A DNA stretch of 64,000 nucleotides from an uncultured Flavobacteriaceae bacterium (GCA_947500385.1 CANMSA010000024.1:1-64000); one strand, 5' to 3'; positions 16,883 to 25,471 are shown, counted from the stretch's first letter. Made by a program: numbers and translations. The notes: generated by a model from the letters alone, not told the origin.

Positions 16883-18436
16883 ATGAAAAAAACATATATC
16901 ATATCCGGTTTGATTGCCTTGGTGGTAAGCTCTGGAGTAATTCTAAGTAATAAGCTATTGGATGAAACCTCAAAAAAAGAACTCGCCACGGCGGAGATTA
17001 ATTTAGAAAATAAATCATCGACTGCCAAGGTACTGTATGCTGCCAATAAAGATGGGGAAATCGTTCCGTTGGATTTCACAAAAACAACGGATAAGGTACT
17101 AGACGCAGTTGTCCATATTCAAGCAAAGCGCAAGGTCAATAATCGAAACGGAGGAGTTTACCAATACAGACAATTACCCGACCCGTTTCAAGATTTTTTT
17201 GGGGAAAGTCCTTTCGGTCAGTTTTTTCAACGACCATCTCCACAGCAACGTGATGAAAACGATGGAAATGAAACACCGCAATTGATGCCAATGGGAACAG
17301 GTTCAGGTGTTGTAATCAATGAAAAAGGATATATTATCACCAATAACCACGTGATTGATGATGCCGATGAAATCGAGGTTACACTTCATAATAATGCCAC
17401 GTACAAAGCTAGCTTAGTAGGAACGGACCCTTCTACAGATTTAGCGTTGCTACAGGTCATGGCCAATGACCTTAACATACTTCCCCTTGTAAACTCAGAT
17501 GACGTGAACGTAGGAGAATGGGTTCTTGCAGTGGGGAACCCCTTCAGTCTAAATTCTACGGTTACCGCAGGCATCGTAAGTGCGAAAGCCAGAAATATCA
17601 ACATCAATAAAGATAAGTTTGCAGTAGAAAGCTTTATTCAGACCGACGCTGCCATTAATCCTGGAAACAGTGGTGGTGCATTGGTCAATCTAAACGGTGA
17701 TTTAATCGGTATCAATACGGCCATTGCATCTAAGACCGGTACTTACAACGGTTATGGTTTTGCGATACCGAGTAATATCGTGAGCAAGGTAGTGGAAGAT
17801 TTACTTAATTATGGTGTTGTTCAACGTGGCATGCTAGGCGTTAATATCGCCACTTTGAACAACCAAATCGCCAAGGAAAAAGAAATTGACTTAAAACAAG
17901 GGGTGTACGTAGCAAATGTTCAAGAGGACGGTGCAGCTGATAAGGCCGGTATTGAGGCTGATGATGTTATTATCGCCGTAGATGGTAAAACAGTCAATAC
18001 TTCTCCGGAGCTGCAAGAACTTATTGCCAGAAAACGACCTGGTGATAATGTTCTTATCGTGCTAGTAAGAAATGATAAAGAAAAAGAAATCAAAGTGACC
18101 TTGGAAAGCAGAACTGGGTCGACCAAAGTGAAAAAGAAAGCATATCAGGCACTATTGACAAAGTTAGGTGCAGATTTTGAGCAATTGGACAAAGACATAG
18201 CCAAAAAACTTAAACTAGATGGTGGCGTTAAAGTGTCTGAACTTTATGCGGGCAGGTTGCGAAAAGATACCGAAATTCAAGAAGGTTTCATCATAACCCA
18301 TATTGATGGCGGAAAAGTAAAATCAGTAGAAGATATTTTAAAGGCCCTTGAAAACAAAAAGGGTGGGGTAATGATTGAGGGTATTTATGAAGACATGCCA
18401 GGAAAACGTTATTATGCTTTTGGACTCGACTTTTAA
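16883..18436 (+). CDS. degP: Periplasmic serine protease of the DegP/HtrA family
   Basis: This 517-residue Do-like protease degrades or refolds damaged envelope proteins. It starts with a membrane anchor/signal (IISGLIALVVSSGVIL). The trypsin-like domain follows with the triad His156 (TNNHVID), Asp186 (DPSTDLALLQV) and Ser263 (NPGNSGGAL). A Gln/Pro-rich loop (about 100-130) lies before it. Two PDZ domains follow (about 320-410, with GVYVANVQEDGAADKAGI, and a more divergent one to the end). It sits next to the Hsp20 gene as part of an envelope and heat-stress block. Confidence 0.95.
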   Translation: MKKTYIISGLIALVVSSGVILSNKLLDETSKKELATAEINLENKSSTAKVLYAANKDGEIVPLDFTKTTDKVLDAVVHIQAKRKVNNRNGGVYQYRQLPDPFQDFFGESPFGQFFQRPSPQQRDENDGNETPQLMPMGTGSGVVINEKGYIITNNHVIDDADEIEVTLHNNATYKASLVGTDPSTDLALLQVMANDLNILPLVNSDDVNVGEWVLAVGNPFSLNSTVTAGIVSAKARNININKDKFAVESFIQTDAAINPGNSGGALVNLNGDLIGINTAIASKTGTYNGYGFAIPSNIVSKVVEDLLNYGVVQRGMLGVNIATLNNQIAKEKEIDLKQGVYVANVQEDGAADKAGIEADDVIIAVDGKTVNTSPELQELIARKRPGDNVLIVLVRNDKEKEIKVTLESRTGSTKVKKKAYQALLTKLGADFEQLDKDIAKKLKLDGGVKVSELYAGRLRKDTEIQEGFIITHIDGGKVKSVEDILKALENKKGGVMIEGIYEDMPGKRYYAFGLDF

Positions 18437-18456
18437 GCCACTGAATTTTTTGTATC

Positions 18457-18485
18457 AAAGCCGTCTTCATAGGCGGCTTTTTTTT
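18457..18485 (+). terminator. Intrinsic terminator after degP
   Basis: AAAGCCG (18457-18463) pairs with CGGCTTT (18474-18480), with a 10-base loop and a following run of T residues to 18485. Confidence 0.9.
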
Positions 18486-18729
18486 GACATGAAGTTGACC
18501 GAACAACTTAAGGGTTTATATGATAAATATCTTTTTATTGCCGTGTCTATTTAAATAGATTCGTTTCTCAAGCCAATACCAATATCCTTAACTTTATTAT
18601 TCCAATTAGTATATACGTCAAAGGCCGATATTAAGATTGAGAAAAGAGATATTTTATCCGTCCAACGCAATTCCCAGAAATTCAATTACTTAAAAGATAT
18701 AACCGGTAGTTTGATTTTTATACTGTCCG

Positions 18730-18765
18730 AAAAACAGGGAAGCCTTCAAAAACAGGGAAGCCTTC
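18730..18765. repeat. 18-bp tandem duplication
   Basis: AAAAACAGGGAAGCCTTC occurs twice head to tail (18730-18747 and 18748-18765), immediately before the right copy of the long repeat. Confidence 0.9.
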
Positions 18766-18766
18766 A

Positions 18767-18930
18767 GTATGATTATCCTGTGGCGGGGAATTACAGGATG
18801 GATACGGTTCATTAAATTGGGAAGGGCGAGAATGGTTCCTGAGATAGTCATAAAAACGATTCACAGCCATTACCTCTTTCGGTAAAGCGATTGGGACTAG
18901 CGCGGGGCCCTGAAAAAATAGGGCGCATGC
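18767..18930. repeat. Right copy of 164-bp direct repeat
   Basis: It corresponds base for base to 13379-13542, with about nine substitutions. Together the two copies bracket the LysR remnant, the SbtA operon, both Hsp20-type genes and degP. Confidence 0.9.
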
Positions 18931-19196
18931 TATCTTCATGGGAATCGTATTATCGGGGTCGGCAGTTTTTACAGGAAAATCTTGGTCCCTTCTTCAAGAG
19001 CCGGCCCACTAATCCGCGGAAAGGTACCAAGGGCAATAGCGCATGTGTTTCGGGAGTATTTTTAGTACATAATCCCTGGATTCCCAATAGATATGATCGG
19101 CAAAAGATGTTAAAGTTTAAAAAATGACCCGACCTTTTTCAATTTCTTGCATCTATGGGAAAACGAATAATCGGTAACAGCTAAATTTATGGGACT

Positions 19197-19631
19197 ATGA
19201 AGTTAAAAACGAGGATGATTTTATGTAGTATAGGTTCATTGGTATTCTTGATAGGATGTAACACAAATGATGATGCGAACATGTTGGAAACGGCACCATT
19301 GGTCTTTGACGGTGATTTGAACTCGGATACCGCCAAACTGGAGGCTTTGTTCAACGAAATAGTCAGCATGGCAGGCAGCGAAGTGTGTTCGGATTCAAAA
19401 GAGTGGCTTTCTACCCCTTTCGGATATAGATCGTGCGGCGGAATAGCACCAGCAGGTTATCTTGCCTACTCGAAAAAGATAAACGTCGATGCTTTTCTGG
19501 AAAAAGTAGCAGTTTATAGGGTCAGTCAAAAGAGACTGAATGAGAAGTGGCAACTCGTTTCTACCTGTGAGTTAATACAAGAGCCGAAGGGTATTCGTTG
19601 TGAAGACGGCGCGGCAGTCTTAGAATATTAA
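19197..19631 (+). CDS. Lipoprotein of unknown function
   Basis: This is a 144-residue lipoprotein with signal and lipobox SLVFLIGC, so it is membrane-anchored. Four cysteines in the mature part (around EVCSDSKEW, YRSCGGIAPAGYL, STCELIQ, GIRCEDGA) could form two disulfides. No family was recognised. It is monocistronic: a terminator follows, and a nearly consensus TAAATTTA box lies only eight bases before the ATG. Confidence 0.65.
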   Translation: MKLKTRMILCSIGSLVFLIGCNTNDDANMLETAPLVFDGDLNSDTAKLEALFNEIVSMAGSEVCSDSKEWLSTPFGYRSCGGIAPAGYLAYSKKINVDAFLEKVAVYRVSQKRLNEKWQLVSTCELIQEPKGIRCEDGAAVLEY

Positions 19632-19644
19632 AAGTAAGCATTGA

Positions 19645-19679
19645 AAAAGGGGAACGGAATTCTTTCCGTTCTCTTTTTG
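19645..19679 (+). terminator. Intrinsic terminator
   Basis: GAACGGAA pairs with TTCCGTTC around ATTC and is followed by CTCTTTTTGG, after the lipoprotein gene. Confidence 0.8.
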
Positions 19680-19855
19680 GTGCAGATCAAATATCCCATC
19701 TGTATTGAAAATCAATGGCGTATGGTATTCGATAAGACCTAAGAAAATACGGAAACAACACTTTACCAGCCAAATAGTAAAGGTCGCACCGCTTGTTCTA
19801 GCGGTTCAATGACTAATAATATAGATGCAACTCAGTGGCATTTAAAAGTATTTGC

Positions 19856-19863
19856 TACCTTTG
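19856..19863 (+). promoter_or_regulatory. Bacteroidota -7 box TACCTTTG
   Basis: This is an exact TAnnTTTG match, with transcription expected to start near 19870. It therefore argues that the downstream ABC gene starts at the GTG at 19882 and not at the TTG at 19852, which lies inside the promoter. Confidence 0.5.
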
Positions 19864-19881
19864 ATAGTAGATGTAAATGAT

Positions 19882-20508
19882 GTGTTAGAGACCCAAAAAC
19901 TTCGATTTTCCTATAGGAATGGCAAGGAATTCCGGTTTCCCGATTTGGTAATTCCGCAAGGGGAACATTTGCTGGTATTGGGGGCTTCCGGGGTAGGAAA
20001 AACCACATTATTGCATCTATTGGCCGGACTGCTTCCTGTTGCCTCTGGTACCGTGAGTATTGATGGGACGAACATCAACACGATATCCAGAAAAGAACTT
20101 GATGATTTTAGGGGCCGCAACATCGGAATCATATTTCAAAAAAGTTATTTTGTCAAATCACTTACCGTATTGGAAAATCTCCAAATACGGCAACGTATTT
20201 CTACTAGTAAGGAAGATTCCGATCGGATTTTGAAATTATGCGAGCGTCTGGGGATTGCGGACCTGTTGCGCAAGAAAGTAAGCCTTCTGAGCGAAGGGCA
20301 GCGGCAACGCCTCTCAATTGCACTTGCCTTGGTACATAGACCAAAAGTACTTTTTGCCGATGAGCCAACTTCCAATCTTGACGATACCAATTGTGAGGTC
20401 GTGGTACGACTGTTACAGGAAGAAGCGCGCCTAGCCAACGCCAATCTGGTAATCATCACTCATGATCAGCGGGTAAAGGAAATGTTCACCAATCATCTGA
20501 TACTATGA
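19882..20508 (+). CDS. LolD-like ABC transporter ATPase
   Basis: This is a 208-residue ATPase of the LolD/MacB type. It has Walker A GASGVGKTT (residues 34-42), a Q-loop (IIFQKSYF), signature LSEGQRQRLS, Walker B VLFADEPTSNLD and the switch His in VIITHDQ. Starting at GTG 19882 gives the family's usual N-terminus (METQKLRFSYRNG-like). Its stop overlaps the permease start by four bases (ATGA). It powers the FtsX-type permease that follows, and the two secreted CFFC proteins downstream are probable partners. Confidence 0.85.
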   Translation: MLETQKLRFSYRNGKEFRFPDLVIPQGEHLLVLGASGVGKTTLLHLLAGLLPVASGTVSIDGTNINTISRKELDDFRGRNIGIIFQKSYFVKSLTVLENLQIRQRISTSKEDSDRILKLCERLGIADLLRKKVSLLSEGQRQRLSIALALVHRPKVLFADEPTSNLDDTNCEVVVRLLQEEARLANANLVIITHDQRVKEMFTNHLIL

Positions 20509-21701
20509 GCTTTCTTAAGTTGGCCGTTAAAAATTTGCTTTCCAAACCTTTGAATGCATTCTTAAGCCTGGTTTTGTTAATGCTGAGCGTTGCGCTGGTA
20601 ACCTTGGTCGTGCAGGTAGGCGACCAGTTGGCAAGTAATTTTAAAAAGAACATACGCCCCGTAGATATGGTTGTGGGGGCGAAGGGAAGTCCCCTGCAAT
20701 TAGTGTTATCTTCTATCCTGCATATAGATGCCCCCACAGGAAATATCGATTTACAGGAAGCAGAAAGCTTATCGAAAAACCCATTGATTGCGAAAGCAGT
20801 TCCAGTGTCTTATGGGGATAGCTATAAGGGCTATCGTATTTTGGGTACCGACACTACTTATCTAGGACTTTACGGTGCTACTCTGACCGAGGGAACCCTG
20901 TTCGAACATCCTTTGGAAGTGGTCTTGGGCGATCGGGTACGGCAAGCACTGCAATTAAACATCGGTGATACTTTTATAAGTTCACATGGTATGGCGGAAA
21001 CCAGTTTAGACGCGCACGAATCCCACCCATTTACGATTAGAGGTTTTTTGAAACCCACGGGAACGGTAGTAGATAATCTTATTATTACCCCGTTGGAAAG
21101 CATATGGGAAGTGCACGACCATACGGGTGAAGAGGCGCATGAAACCACCCAAGAGGCGCACGCGATTACAGCCATGCTGATTCGATTCAGAAATCCGTTG
21201 GGCATGGTGCAATTGCCCCGTTATATTAATGAAAATACCAATATGCAGGCCGCTTTGCCCAATTTTGAAGTGCAACGATTGCTGGGGCTGCTGGGTACCG
21301 GCACAAAAATGATCAATGCCATCGCATTGGCTATACTCCTGGTATCCGGGGTGAGTATTTTTATCGGATTGCTAAAGGCCATCCGAGAAAGGAGACATGA
21401 ATTGGCCTTGTTGCGTATTTATGGGGCAACCACTTTGCAATTGCTTTGGACGGCACTTTTGGAAGGATTGTTGCTAGCCTTTTCTGGCTGTGTATTGGGC
21501 TGGTGCTTGGGCCGTTTGGGGCTATGGGTGTTCTCTAGCCATACCCGATCCAACTATGGGTATTCGCTAGCGCAACCTTCATTTACTGCTGAGGAGTCCC
21601 TACTTTTTCTCTCTGTTTTCTTGATTACGGTCCTTGCTGTGTTTTTTGCCTCCTTTTCCATTTATAAGTTGAACATCTCAAAAACACTTTCCGATGAATG
21701 A
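20505..21701 (+). CDS. FtsX/MacB-type ABC permease
   Basis: This 398-residue permease has the four-helix layout of the type VII ABC family. An N-terminal helix (about 18-40) is followed by a large periplasmic domain (about 45-255) with a His-rich loop (EVHDHTGEEAHETTQEAHA) and then three C-terminal helices (SGVSIFIGLLKAIRERRHELALLRIYGA marks the coupling region, quoted in parts). Such permeases work by mechanotransmission on lipids, lipoproteins or periplasmic partners rather than by classic import. The His-rich loop suggests metal binding. It overlaps the next gene by eight bases. Confidence 0.85.
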   Translation: MSFLKLAVKNLLSKPLNAFLSLVLLMLSVALVTLVVQVGDQLASNFKKNIRPVDMVVGAKGSPLQLVLSSILHIDAPTGNIDLQEAESLSKNPLIAKAVPVSYGDSYKGYRILGTDTTYLGLYGATLTEGTLFEHPLEVVLGDRVRQALQLNIGDTFISSHGMAETSLDAHESHPFTIRGFLKPTGTVVDNLIITPLESIWEVHDHTGEEAHETTQEAHAITAMLIRFRNPLGMVQLPRYINENTNMQAALPNFEVQRLLGLLGTGTKMINAIALAILLVSGVSIFIGLLKAIRERRHELALLRIYGATTLQLLWTALLEGLLLAFSGCVLGWCLGRLGLWVFSSHTRSNYGYSLAQPSFTAEESLLFLSVFLITVLAVFFASFSIYKLNISKTLSDE

Positions 21702-22131
21702 GAAGCTACTATTGGTATTTGTACTCTTGCTTGGTATCAAGGCCGAGGCACAAGTAACACTGAACTGGGCAGATTTTGCGGATGTCAATTTTGAACCGGT
21801 CTATAGTGAAAAGTACGATATTCACTTTCTAACACCCAGTTTCGGGGACAACATAAAGGGATACGAAGGGCAAAAAGTAAGTATAAAAGGGTATTTTTTG
21901 GATATCTCTGGGAGTGGCGAGATATTCTTGATCTCCGAAAATCCAATGGCCTCATGTTTTTTCTGTGGTGCGGCCGGTCCGGAGACCATCGTAGAGGTAC
22001 GTTTTACCGAGGCACCTCCGTTCAAAACAGACGATATCGTAACGGCAAGTGGTATCTTACAATTAAACGCCAACGATGTAAATAGCGTAAACTATATCTT
22101 AAAAGAGGCTTCCGCAGTAGGGGAAAAATAG
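21694..22131 (+). CDS. Secreted CFFC-motif protein, DUF3299-like (copy A)
   Basis: This is a 145-residue exported protein (signal LLLVFVLLLGIKAEAQ). Its core is a small beta-barrel with EGQKVSIKGYFLDISGSG, then NPMASCFFCG and GPETIVEVRF, and DDIVTASGILQLN. That arrangement resembles DUF3299 proteins, which have an OB-like fold near ABC permeases. The CxxC pair could bind a metal or be redox active. It overlaps the permease gene by eight bases, so it is very likely the permease's periplasmic partner. A paralogue follows. Confidence 0.7.
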   Translation: MNEKLLLVFVLLLGIKAEAQVTLNWADFADVNFEPVYSEKYDIHFLTPSFGDNIKGYEGQKVSIKGYFLDISGSGEIFLISENPMASCFFCGAAGPETIVEVRFTEAPPFKTDDIVTASGILQLNANDVNSVNYILKEASAVGEK

Positions 22132-22178
22132 TTTTTTGTACCTTGTTCTTGATTGTATAAGGAACGGATAAGGTACCT

Positions 22179-22631
22179 ATGAGGACAGGGAAATTTAAGG
22201 TGTTGAGAGGTTTTATGATTGCCTTCTCCGTATGTTTTTTTCAAAGTGCGGTTTCTCAGGTTCCTTTAAGTTGGGGAGATTTGGCCGAAGGCATTCAATT
22301 CAAGAAAGGAGACGCGATACCGGGATTCTTGGACGCAACGTTCCGAAAGAATATGGCCGAACTCGAAGGCGAGGAAGTATTACTGAACGGTTATTTTTTG
22401 GCACTAGATGGGTCAAAATCGGTCTATATGTTATCAAAAAACCCCATGGCCTCCTGTTTTTTCTGTGGGAACGGAGGCCCCGAAACCATTGTCGAACTGC
22501 AGTTTTCGAATCCGCCAAAATTCAAGACGGACGATATCGTCTCGATCGCCGGTCGGTTAAAGTTGAATGCCGATGACCCCGAACACTGTTACTATATCAT
22601 TTACGAGGCCAATGGCTTTACGCTTAAATAA
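22179..22631 (+). CDS. Secreted CFFC-motif protein, DUF3299-like (copy B)
   Basis: This is a 150-residue paralogue of the preceding gene, with a signal peptide (FMIAFSVCFFQSAVSQ) and the same landmarks: EGEEVLLNGYFLALDGS, KNPMASCFFCG, GPETIVELQF and KTDDIVSIAGRLKLN. It lies 47 bases downstream, a tandem duplication that has since diverged. The invariant PMASCFFCG segment across both copies marks the functional site. Its function is unknown beyond association with the ABC system. Confidence 0.7.
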   Translation: MRTGKFKVLRGFMIAFSVCFFQSAVSQVPLSWGDLAEGIQFKKGDAIPGFLDATFRKNMAELEGEEVLLNGYFLALDGSKSVYMLSKNPMASCFFCGNGGPETIVELQFSNPPKFKTDDIVSIAGRLKLNADDPEHCYYIIYEANGFTLK

Positions 22632-22712
22632 GGGGTAGGCAAACATAGGAAAGGACAAAACTATTGAGGACTGGACGGGACTCGAACCTACATTCTTAGA
22701 GGTACCAAAGGC

Positions 22713-23444
22713 TTACTCCTTAGGGATACGTTTCGCCCAAATCTCGTACATCGGTTTTCCCCTGCTATTTTTCCCACGATGATGCCAATCGTTTTCCTGT
22801 AGTTCATATTGGAATTCCAAGGAAGCCCCTACCCGAGCATTATCCCTGCTAAAATAGTCGATGCGTTCGGTGTATTTCCCGTCGTTGGCGGTATAACTAC
22901 CGCCGCCCGTACCTTTGAATTGAAACCCTTCCGTATCGTACGCAATCCACTGAAAACGCCCGTTCAACAAAAACTTCAAGGTTTTTCTGGTGTTTTGCTC
23001 CCCTCGGCGTTCTTGCCCTGAGTCTGGACCTCGGGTGGCGAATAGCCATTGTCCGTCCAAGGCTTGCGCCTCCCCTTCTGCAGCCGTAAAGGCCATTTGC
23101 TCCCCTGTATCAAGCAGTAGCCGTAGCCCCTGAAGTTGGTACGGTATCGCAAGAACGGAAATACCATCTTCCTGATAATTTGAGTTAAATTCCAATGCCA
23201 CTTTCAGCGTATCTCCCTGGGTGGTATAAAATCCACCGACCGTTTTTACAAAGCGCGGCGGGGTAGTTTCATAAACGGAATGGACAAAGTAGTCACCTTC
23301 TATTTTTAGCTCATGAAATACTGTTCGGCCTTCTTTTTTTTCTTGAAGGGTATATACTTTTGAAGGCAGTTGGCCGTATACGGTTCCGATTGTCAATAGA
23401 AATAGCAATGAAACCCGAAAGAGGATAGTGTTTTTTAGATACAT
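22713..23444 (-). CDS. Secreted DUF4488-like lipocalin-fold protein
   Basis: This is a 243-residue protein with signal peptide SLLFLLTIGTVYGQ. Repeated beta-strand pairs and the landmarks GGFYTTQGDTLKVALEF, LDGQWLF, FLLNGRFQWIAYDTEGFQF, GTGGGSYT and W-xKR at the end resemble the DUF4488 lipocalin-like family of Bacteroidota. It is convergent with the CFFC gene. The function is unknown. Confidence 0.65.
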   Translation of the reverse strand: MYLKNTILFRVSLLFLLTIGTVYGQLPSKVYTLQEKKEGRTVFHELKIEGDYFVHSVYETTPPRFVKTVGGFYTTQGDTLKVALEFNSNYQEDGISVLAIPYQLQGLRLLLDTGEQMAFTAAEGEAQALDGQWLFATRGPDSGQERRGEQNTRKTLKFLLNGRFQWIAYDTEGFQFKGTGGGSYTANDGKYTERIDYFSRDNARVGASLEFQYELQENDWHHRGKNSRGKPMYEIWAKRIPKE

Positions 23445-23483
23445 ATGCCGGTGTTTAATAATGTTACGGTTACTTCAGTCTTG

Positions 23484-24431
23484 CTATTGATCGCCCTTTA
23501 AATTTTGGAGCATTACCCGAGTGGTGCTTTCTAGATCAAAATGGTGCTGCCAGTTCCAATCGGCTCGGGCCGCGGTATCTTCTACACTATTGGGCCACGA
23601 ATCGGCGATGGCCTGCCTCGAGTCAGGCTCGTATGTGATGGTAAAATCGGGTAATTGTTCCTGTATCGATTTGGTAATTTGAGCCGGGGTAAAACTCATG
23701 GCCGCCAAATTATAGGAAGACCGTATTTGTATGTTCTCGGGCGCCGCTTCCATCAATTCCAAAATGGCCCGTATGGCATCGTCCATAAACATCATGGGCA
23801 ATTCGGTATCCGATTTTAGAAAGCAGTTGTATGCCCCTCCTGCCAAAGCCTGGTGATAAATTTCTACGGCATAATCGGTAGTGCCGCCACCCGGCATCGT
23901 TTTCCAACTAATGAGCCCGGGATACCGAAGACTGCGTACATCTACTCCATATTTATGATGGTAATACTCGCACCAGCGTTCCCCGGATTGTTTGCTAATG
24001 CCATAGACGGTACTTGGTTCCATGATGGTATTCTGAGGGGTATTTTGTTTGGGGGTGTTGGGCCCAAAAACGGCAATACTAGAGGGCCAAAACAGTTTGT
24101 TGATTTTTTTTTCCTTTGCCAGGTTGAGCACGTTAAATAGCGTATTCATATTCAGGTTCCAGGCCCGCTCCGGAAATTTTTCCGCAGTGGCGCTTAGCAT
24201 GGCTGCCATTAGGTATACTTCGCCGATCTCATAATAGGCGATCACCTCTTCCAAGGCGTCGTAATCGGTGGCATCCAAAATTTCAAAAGGCCCTGTTTGC
24301 ATAAGTTCCTCGCTCCCCTCGCGAATATCGCTGGCGATCACCTGATCTGCTCCGTGTTTTTGTCTGAGTGCAAAAGTAAGTTCGGTGCCTATCTGGCCAC
24401 ATGCACCGATGATCAAGATGTTTTGTTGCAT
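23484..24431 (-). CDS. L-threonine 3-dehydrogenase, epimerase-like type
   Basis: This is a 315-residue extended short-chain dehydrogenase. It has the NAD-binding motif G9-ACG-QIG15, and the catalytic Tyr143 and Lys147 in YGISK, with Ser117/118 before them. The segments SSIAVFGPNTPK and PGLISWKTMPGGGTTDYAVE are characteristic of the UDP-galactose-epimerase-like L-threonine dehydrogenases known from Flavobacterium and archaea. These oxidise threonine to 2-amino-3-ketobutyrate on the way to glycine. A TATCTTTA box lies about 30 bases upstream. Confidence 0.9.
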   Translation of the reverse strand: MQQNILIIGACGQIGTELTFALRQKHGADQVIASDIREGSEELMQTGPFEILDATDYDALEEVIAYYEIGEVYLMAAMLSATAEKFPERAWNLNMNTLFNVLNLAKEKKINKLFWPSSIAVFGPNTPKQNTPQNTIMEPSTVYGISKQSGERWCEYYHHKYGVDVRSLRYPGLISWKTMPGGGTTDYAVEIYHQALAGGAYNCFLKSDTELPMMFMDDAIRAILELMEAAPENIQIRSSYNLAAMSFTPAQITKSIQEQLPDFTITYEPDSRQAIADSWPNSVEDTAARADWNWQHHFDLESTTRVMLQNLKGDQ

Positions 24432-24483
24432 TAAAATCGAGTTAAATGAATTTCAAGGTAAAGATACCGTTTATTAAAATTTG

Positions 24484-24491
24484 TACATTCG
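24484..24491 (+). promoter_or_regulatory. Putative -7 box TACATTCG just before an ATG
   Basis: This matches 7 of 8 positions of TAnnTTTG and ends four bases before the ATG at 24496. If it is used, transcription would begin at or next to the start codon, giving a leaderless message. Confidence 0.3.
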
Positions 24492-24495
24492 TCCC

Positions 24496-24990
24496 ATGCA
24501 AAGATTATTATGGATCATAGGCTGTCTTTTGCTGTTGGCTTCTTGTAAACGACAGACGGGGGAAATTGCCAATGAGGTGGCCACAGGTATTGAAATTACC
24601 AATAAGGAATGGCCCAAGAAATCGCCTATCGATGCAAAGGCACAGGCCATTTTAGGGAGCTGGGCGGAATACCAGGCCCTCGAGACCAGTTTTGATGCAC
24701 TCTATACGGTGGAGAACAGGGAGGACCTCAACTTGGTGGTCGAGGGATTGATCGAGGCGGAAAAGACACTAGAGCAGTCGACCTATCCAGACAAGTTTGC
24801 CATACCGCAAGTGAGGGGGCGGCAAAAAATGTTTAAGACCTTTGTCCTAAAGATACAAGGGGATTTGTTTTATAGGTTGGATACCGAAACCTCGGTCGTT
24901 GAAATGGTCAATGCCTATAATTCCTTTCGAAATCAATTCAACATTATCGTAAACAATACGTTGGATACCAAATTGATATTGGATGAATAG
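24496..24990 (+). CDS. Helical lipoprotein, unknown function
   Basis: This is a 164-residue lipoprotein with signal MQRLLWIIGCLLLLASC. The mature part is mostly charged helices (SWAEYQALETSFDALYTVE, LVVEGLIEAEKTLEQS). It ends with the reading-frame overlap GATGAATAG into the next gene. I chose the ATG at 24496 because it places the lipobox properly. No family was recognised; the all-helical make-up recalls Bacteroidota periplasmic lipoproteins of unknown role. Confidence 0.65.
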   Translation: MQRLLWIIGCLLLLASCKRQTGEIANEVATGIEITNKEWPKKSPIDAKAQAILGSWAEYQALETSFDALYTVENREDLNLVVEGLIEAEKTLEQSTYPDKFAIPQVRGRQKMFKTFVLKIQGDLFYRLDTETSVVEMVNAYNSFRNQFNIIVNNTLDTKLILDE

Positions 24991-25471
24991 GTTCTTGATT
25001 TCGTTGGCGTTGTTAGGCGCGCTCAATTGGTTAAATGGCCAAGAAGCCCAGATCGATTCCGTTTTGAATGAATGGCATTTAGCGGCTTCTGAGGCAGATT
25101 TTGACACCTATTTTGGCGGTATGACCGCCGATGCGATCTTTATTGGAACCGATGCGACCGAAAATTGGAATCTTGAAGCGTTTAAGGCGTATTCCAAACC
25201 ACATTTTGATGCGGGAAAAGCGTGGAGCTTTACGGCCGTGGAACGTCATATCTACACGAATGGAACAGCAGACATTGCCTGGTTCGATGAATTATTGGAT
25301 ACGCAAATGAAACTCTGTCGCGGCTCTGGCGTCTTAAGAAAAGTCGATGGAAAATGGAAAATAGCCCATTACGTACTCTCTATTGCCGTACCCAATGAAA
25401 GGGTGGGTCAATTAATCGAACTAAAGAAAGAGAAGGATAGTCTGCTGCTTGTTAAGTTAAAGCAGGAATAG
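24983..25471 (+). CDS. Secreted SnoaL/NTF2-like (DUF4440-type) protein
   Basis: This 162-residue protein has a short signal peptide (FLISLALLGALNWLNG). The mature part shows the cone-shaped NTF2-like fold: a helix with WHLAASEADFDTYFGGM, then TADAIFIGTDATENW, SFTAVERHIY, ADIAWFDELLD and GVLRKVDGKWKIAHYVLS. This is the DUF4440/SnoaL_3 pattern. It overlaps the upstream lipoprotein gene by eight bases. The substrate is unknown. Confidence 0.8.
   Translation: MNRFLISLALLGALNWLNGQEAQIDSVLNEWHLAASEADFDTYFGGMTADAIFIGTDATENWNLEAFKAYSKPHFDAGKAWSFTAVERHIYTNGTADIAWFDELLDTQMKLCRGSGVLRKVDGKWKIAHYVLSIAVPNERVGQLIELKKEKDSLLLVKLKQE

Larger units (their letters stand above)
18486..19196. other. Gene-poor stretch holding the right 164-bp repeat
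   Basis: No convincing gene was found here. The stretch contains an 18-base tandem duplication, the right copy of the 164-bp repeat, and about 250 bases with scattered open frames on both strands (for example 18891-19127) that have no recognisable domain. It is probably a graveyard of older insertions. Confidence 0.5.

Noticed and set aside
18891-19127. 78-codon frame overlapping the right 164-bp repeat
   Set aside because: Not conserved at the left copy beyond the repeat, no recognisable domain, poor start.
22665-22705. tRNA T-arm-like sequence (minus strand GGTTCGAGTCCC)
   Set aside because: The T stem does not pair and no anticodon or D arm can be folded; at most an old tRNA remnant.
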